From contig MENE01000114.1 in NCBI GenBank assembly GCA_001769005.1, positions 1,078 through 7,138 on the forward strand: 6,061 bases of DNA, written 5' to 3'. Under the pieces are notes generated by a model that worked only from the letters and a program-made list of their open reading frames with translations, made no database searches and was not told where the DNA came from. Shown here in pieces: positions 5,580 through 6,061 of the stretch. Positions within the stretch are counted from its first letter, which is position 1. Each line of letters opens with the position of its first letter. The position numbers and the translations under genes are program-made. The stretch comes from Bacteroidetes bacterium GWA2_31_9b. GTDB taxonomy: Bacteria > Bacteroidota > Bacteroidia > Bacteroidales > UBA12077.

Positions 5580-6061
5580 ATGGAAAATAATAATATCAAA
5601 GTATTGCTAGCCGAGGATGATGAAAATCTTGGAGCTCTATTGCGTGAATATCTTATTGCAAAAGGACTAAAAACCGATTTATTTGTAAATGGTGAATTGG
5701 CTTTAGTTGGATTTAAGAAAAACAAATACGATTTATGTATTCTGGATGTAATGATGCCCAAAATGGATGGCTTCACTCTGGCAAGAGAAATTAAGAAACT
5801 AAACAATAATGTTCCTTATCTTTTTTTAACAGCAAAATCGTTAAAAGAGGATGTTATTGAAGGGTTTTCGCTTGGTGCCGACGATTACATGACCAAGCCT
5901 TTTAGCATGGAAGAACTTATGTTTCGCATAAAAGCAATCTTGCGAAGAACAAATACAAACAATGTTTCAGATACAAACGAAACATACATAATTGGTGAAT
6001 ACACATTCGATTCACAAAAGCAACTTCTTCAGCATGGCGATACACAGATAAAACTCACTAC
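5580..6061 (+). CDS. rprY: OmpR-family response regulator, RprY-like (3' end outside window)
   Basis: The ATG at 5580 opens a frame that runs to the right edge: 160 codons plus two bases. Residues 6-123 form a complete receiver domain with the acidic pair Asp13-Asp14, the phospho-acceptor Asp56 in CILDVMMP, Thr84 in FLTAKS and Lys106 in MTKPFSMEEL. From about residue 135 (YIIGEYTFDSQKQLL) the typical opening strands of an OmpR/PhoB winged-helix DNA-binding domain begin; the recognition helix lies beyond the window. The receiver sequence (EDDENLGALLREYL, KNKYDLCILDVMMPKMDGF) closely resembles RprY of Bacteroidales. The partner kinase ends 2 bp upstream with TAAGGATG, so the two are co-transcribed, probably translationally coupled, and almost certainly a cognate pair. 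In Porphyromonas gingivalis, RprY has been linked to oxidative and sodium stress; whether that holds here is unknown. Autoregulation through the repeats at 3925-3964 is plausible. Confidence 0.88.
   Translation, partial: MENNNIKVLLAEDDENLGALLREYLIAKGLKTDLFVNGELALVGFKKNKYDLCILDVMMPKMDGFTLAREIKKLNNNVPYLFLTAKSLKEDVIEGFSLGADDYMTKPFSMEELMFRIKAILRRTNTNNVSDTNETYIIGEYTFDSQKQLLQHGDTQIKLT

Noticed and set aside
5570..5806. 78-codon open frame on the - strand across the kinase/regulator junction
   Set aside because: It is antisense to a complete receiver domain with all catalytic residues; a chance frame.

Overview
The window is AT-rich chromosomal DNA from a member of the Bacteroidota, most likely the Bacteroidales/Marinilabiliales side. 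Four things point there: the divergent purN / acpP-fabF-rnc arrangement, an IPExxxDY-type small protein directly after rnc, TAnnTTTG-type promoter elements in place of sigma70 boxes with almost no Shine-Dalgarno sequences, and a closing two-component pair that closely resembles RprX/RprY of Bacteroides.

Layout. Positions 1-295 hold the 3' end of a gene for a probable outer-membrane beta-barrel protein (+ strand, start outside the window). It converges on and overlaps by 6 bp purN (290-859, - strand), the formyl-transfer enzyme of purine synthesis. A 199-bp divergent intergenic region (860-1058) carries candidate promoters for both directions. It is followed by the + strand unit acpP (1059-1295), fabF (1339-2592) and rnc (2598-3326, GTG start), which encodes acyl carrier protein, the elongating ketoacyl-ACP synthase II, and RNase III. 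A small IPExxxDY-like protein of unknown function (3386-3811, TTG start) follows, probably with its own extra promoter, and ends at a clear hairpin terminator (3818-3842). A 191-bp regulatory region (3812-4002) precedes a sensor histidine kinase (4003-5577, rprX-like). Two bases later comes its OmpR-family response regulator (5580 to the right edge, rprY-like, truncated).

How the genes work together: acpP and fabF supply the carrier and chain-elongation enzyme of fatty-acid synthesis, and rnc is carried along in the same unit, as is common in this phylum. The kinase/regulator pair is a separate transcription unit behind the terminator. It reads an unknown envelope signal through a periplasmic region of about 235 residues.

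This is mostly a housekeeping region, and I see no mobile element, CRISPR array, RNA gene, or clearly new system. The points worth a second look are regulatory: a strand-asymmetric terminator for the beta-barrel gene hidden inside the convergent purN coding sequence, a helically phased array of TTAA cores upstream of the kinase that could be an autoregulatory OmpR-type site, and a kinase promoter so close to the ATG that the mRNA may be nearly leaderless. In addition, RNase III has Asn where the E. coli enzyme has a metal-binding Asp.
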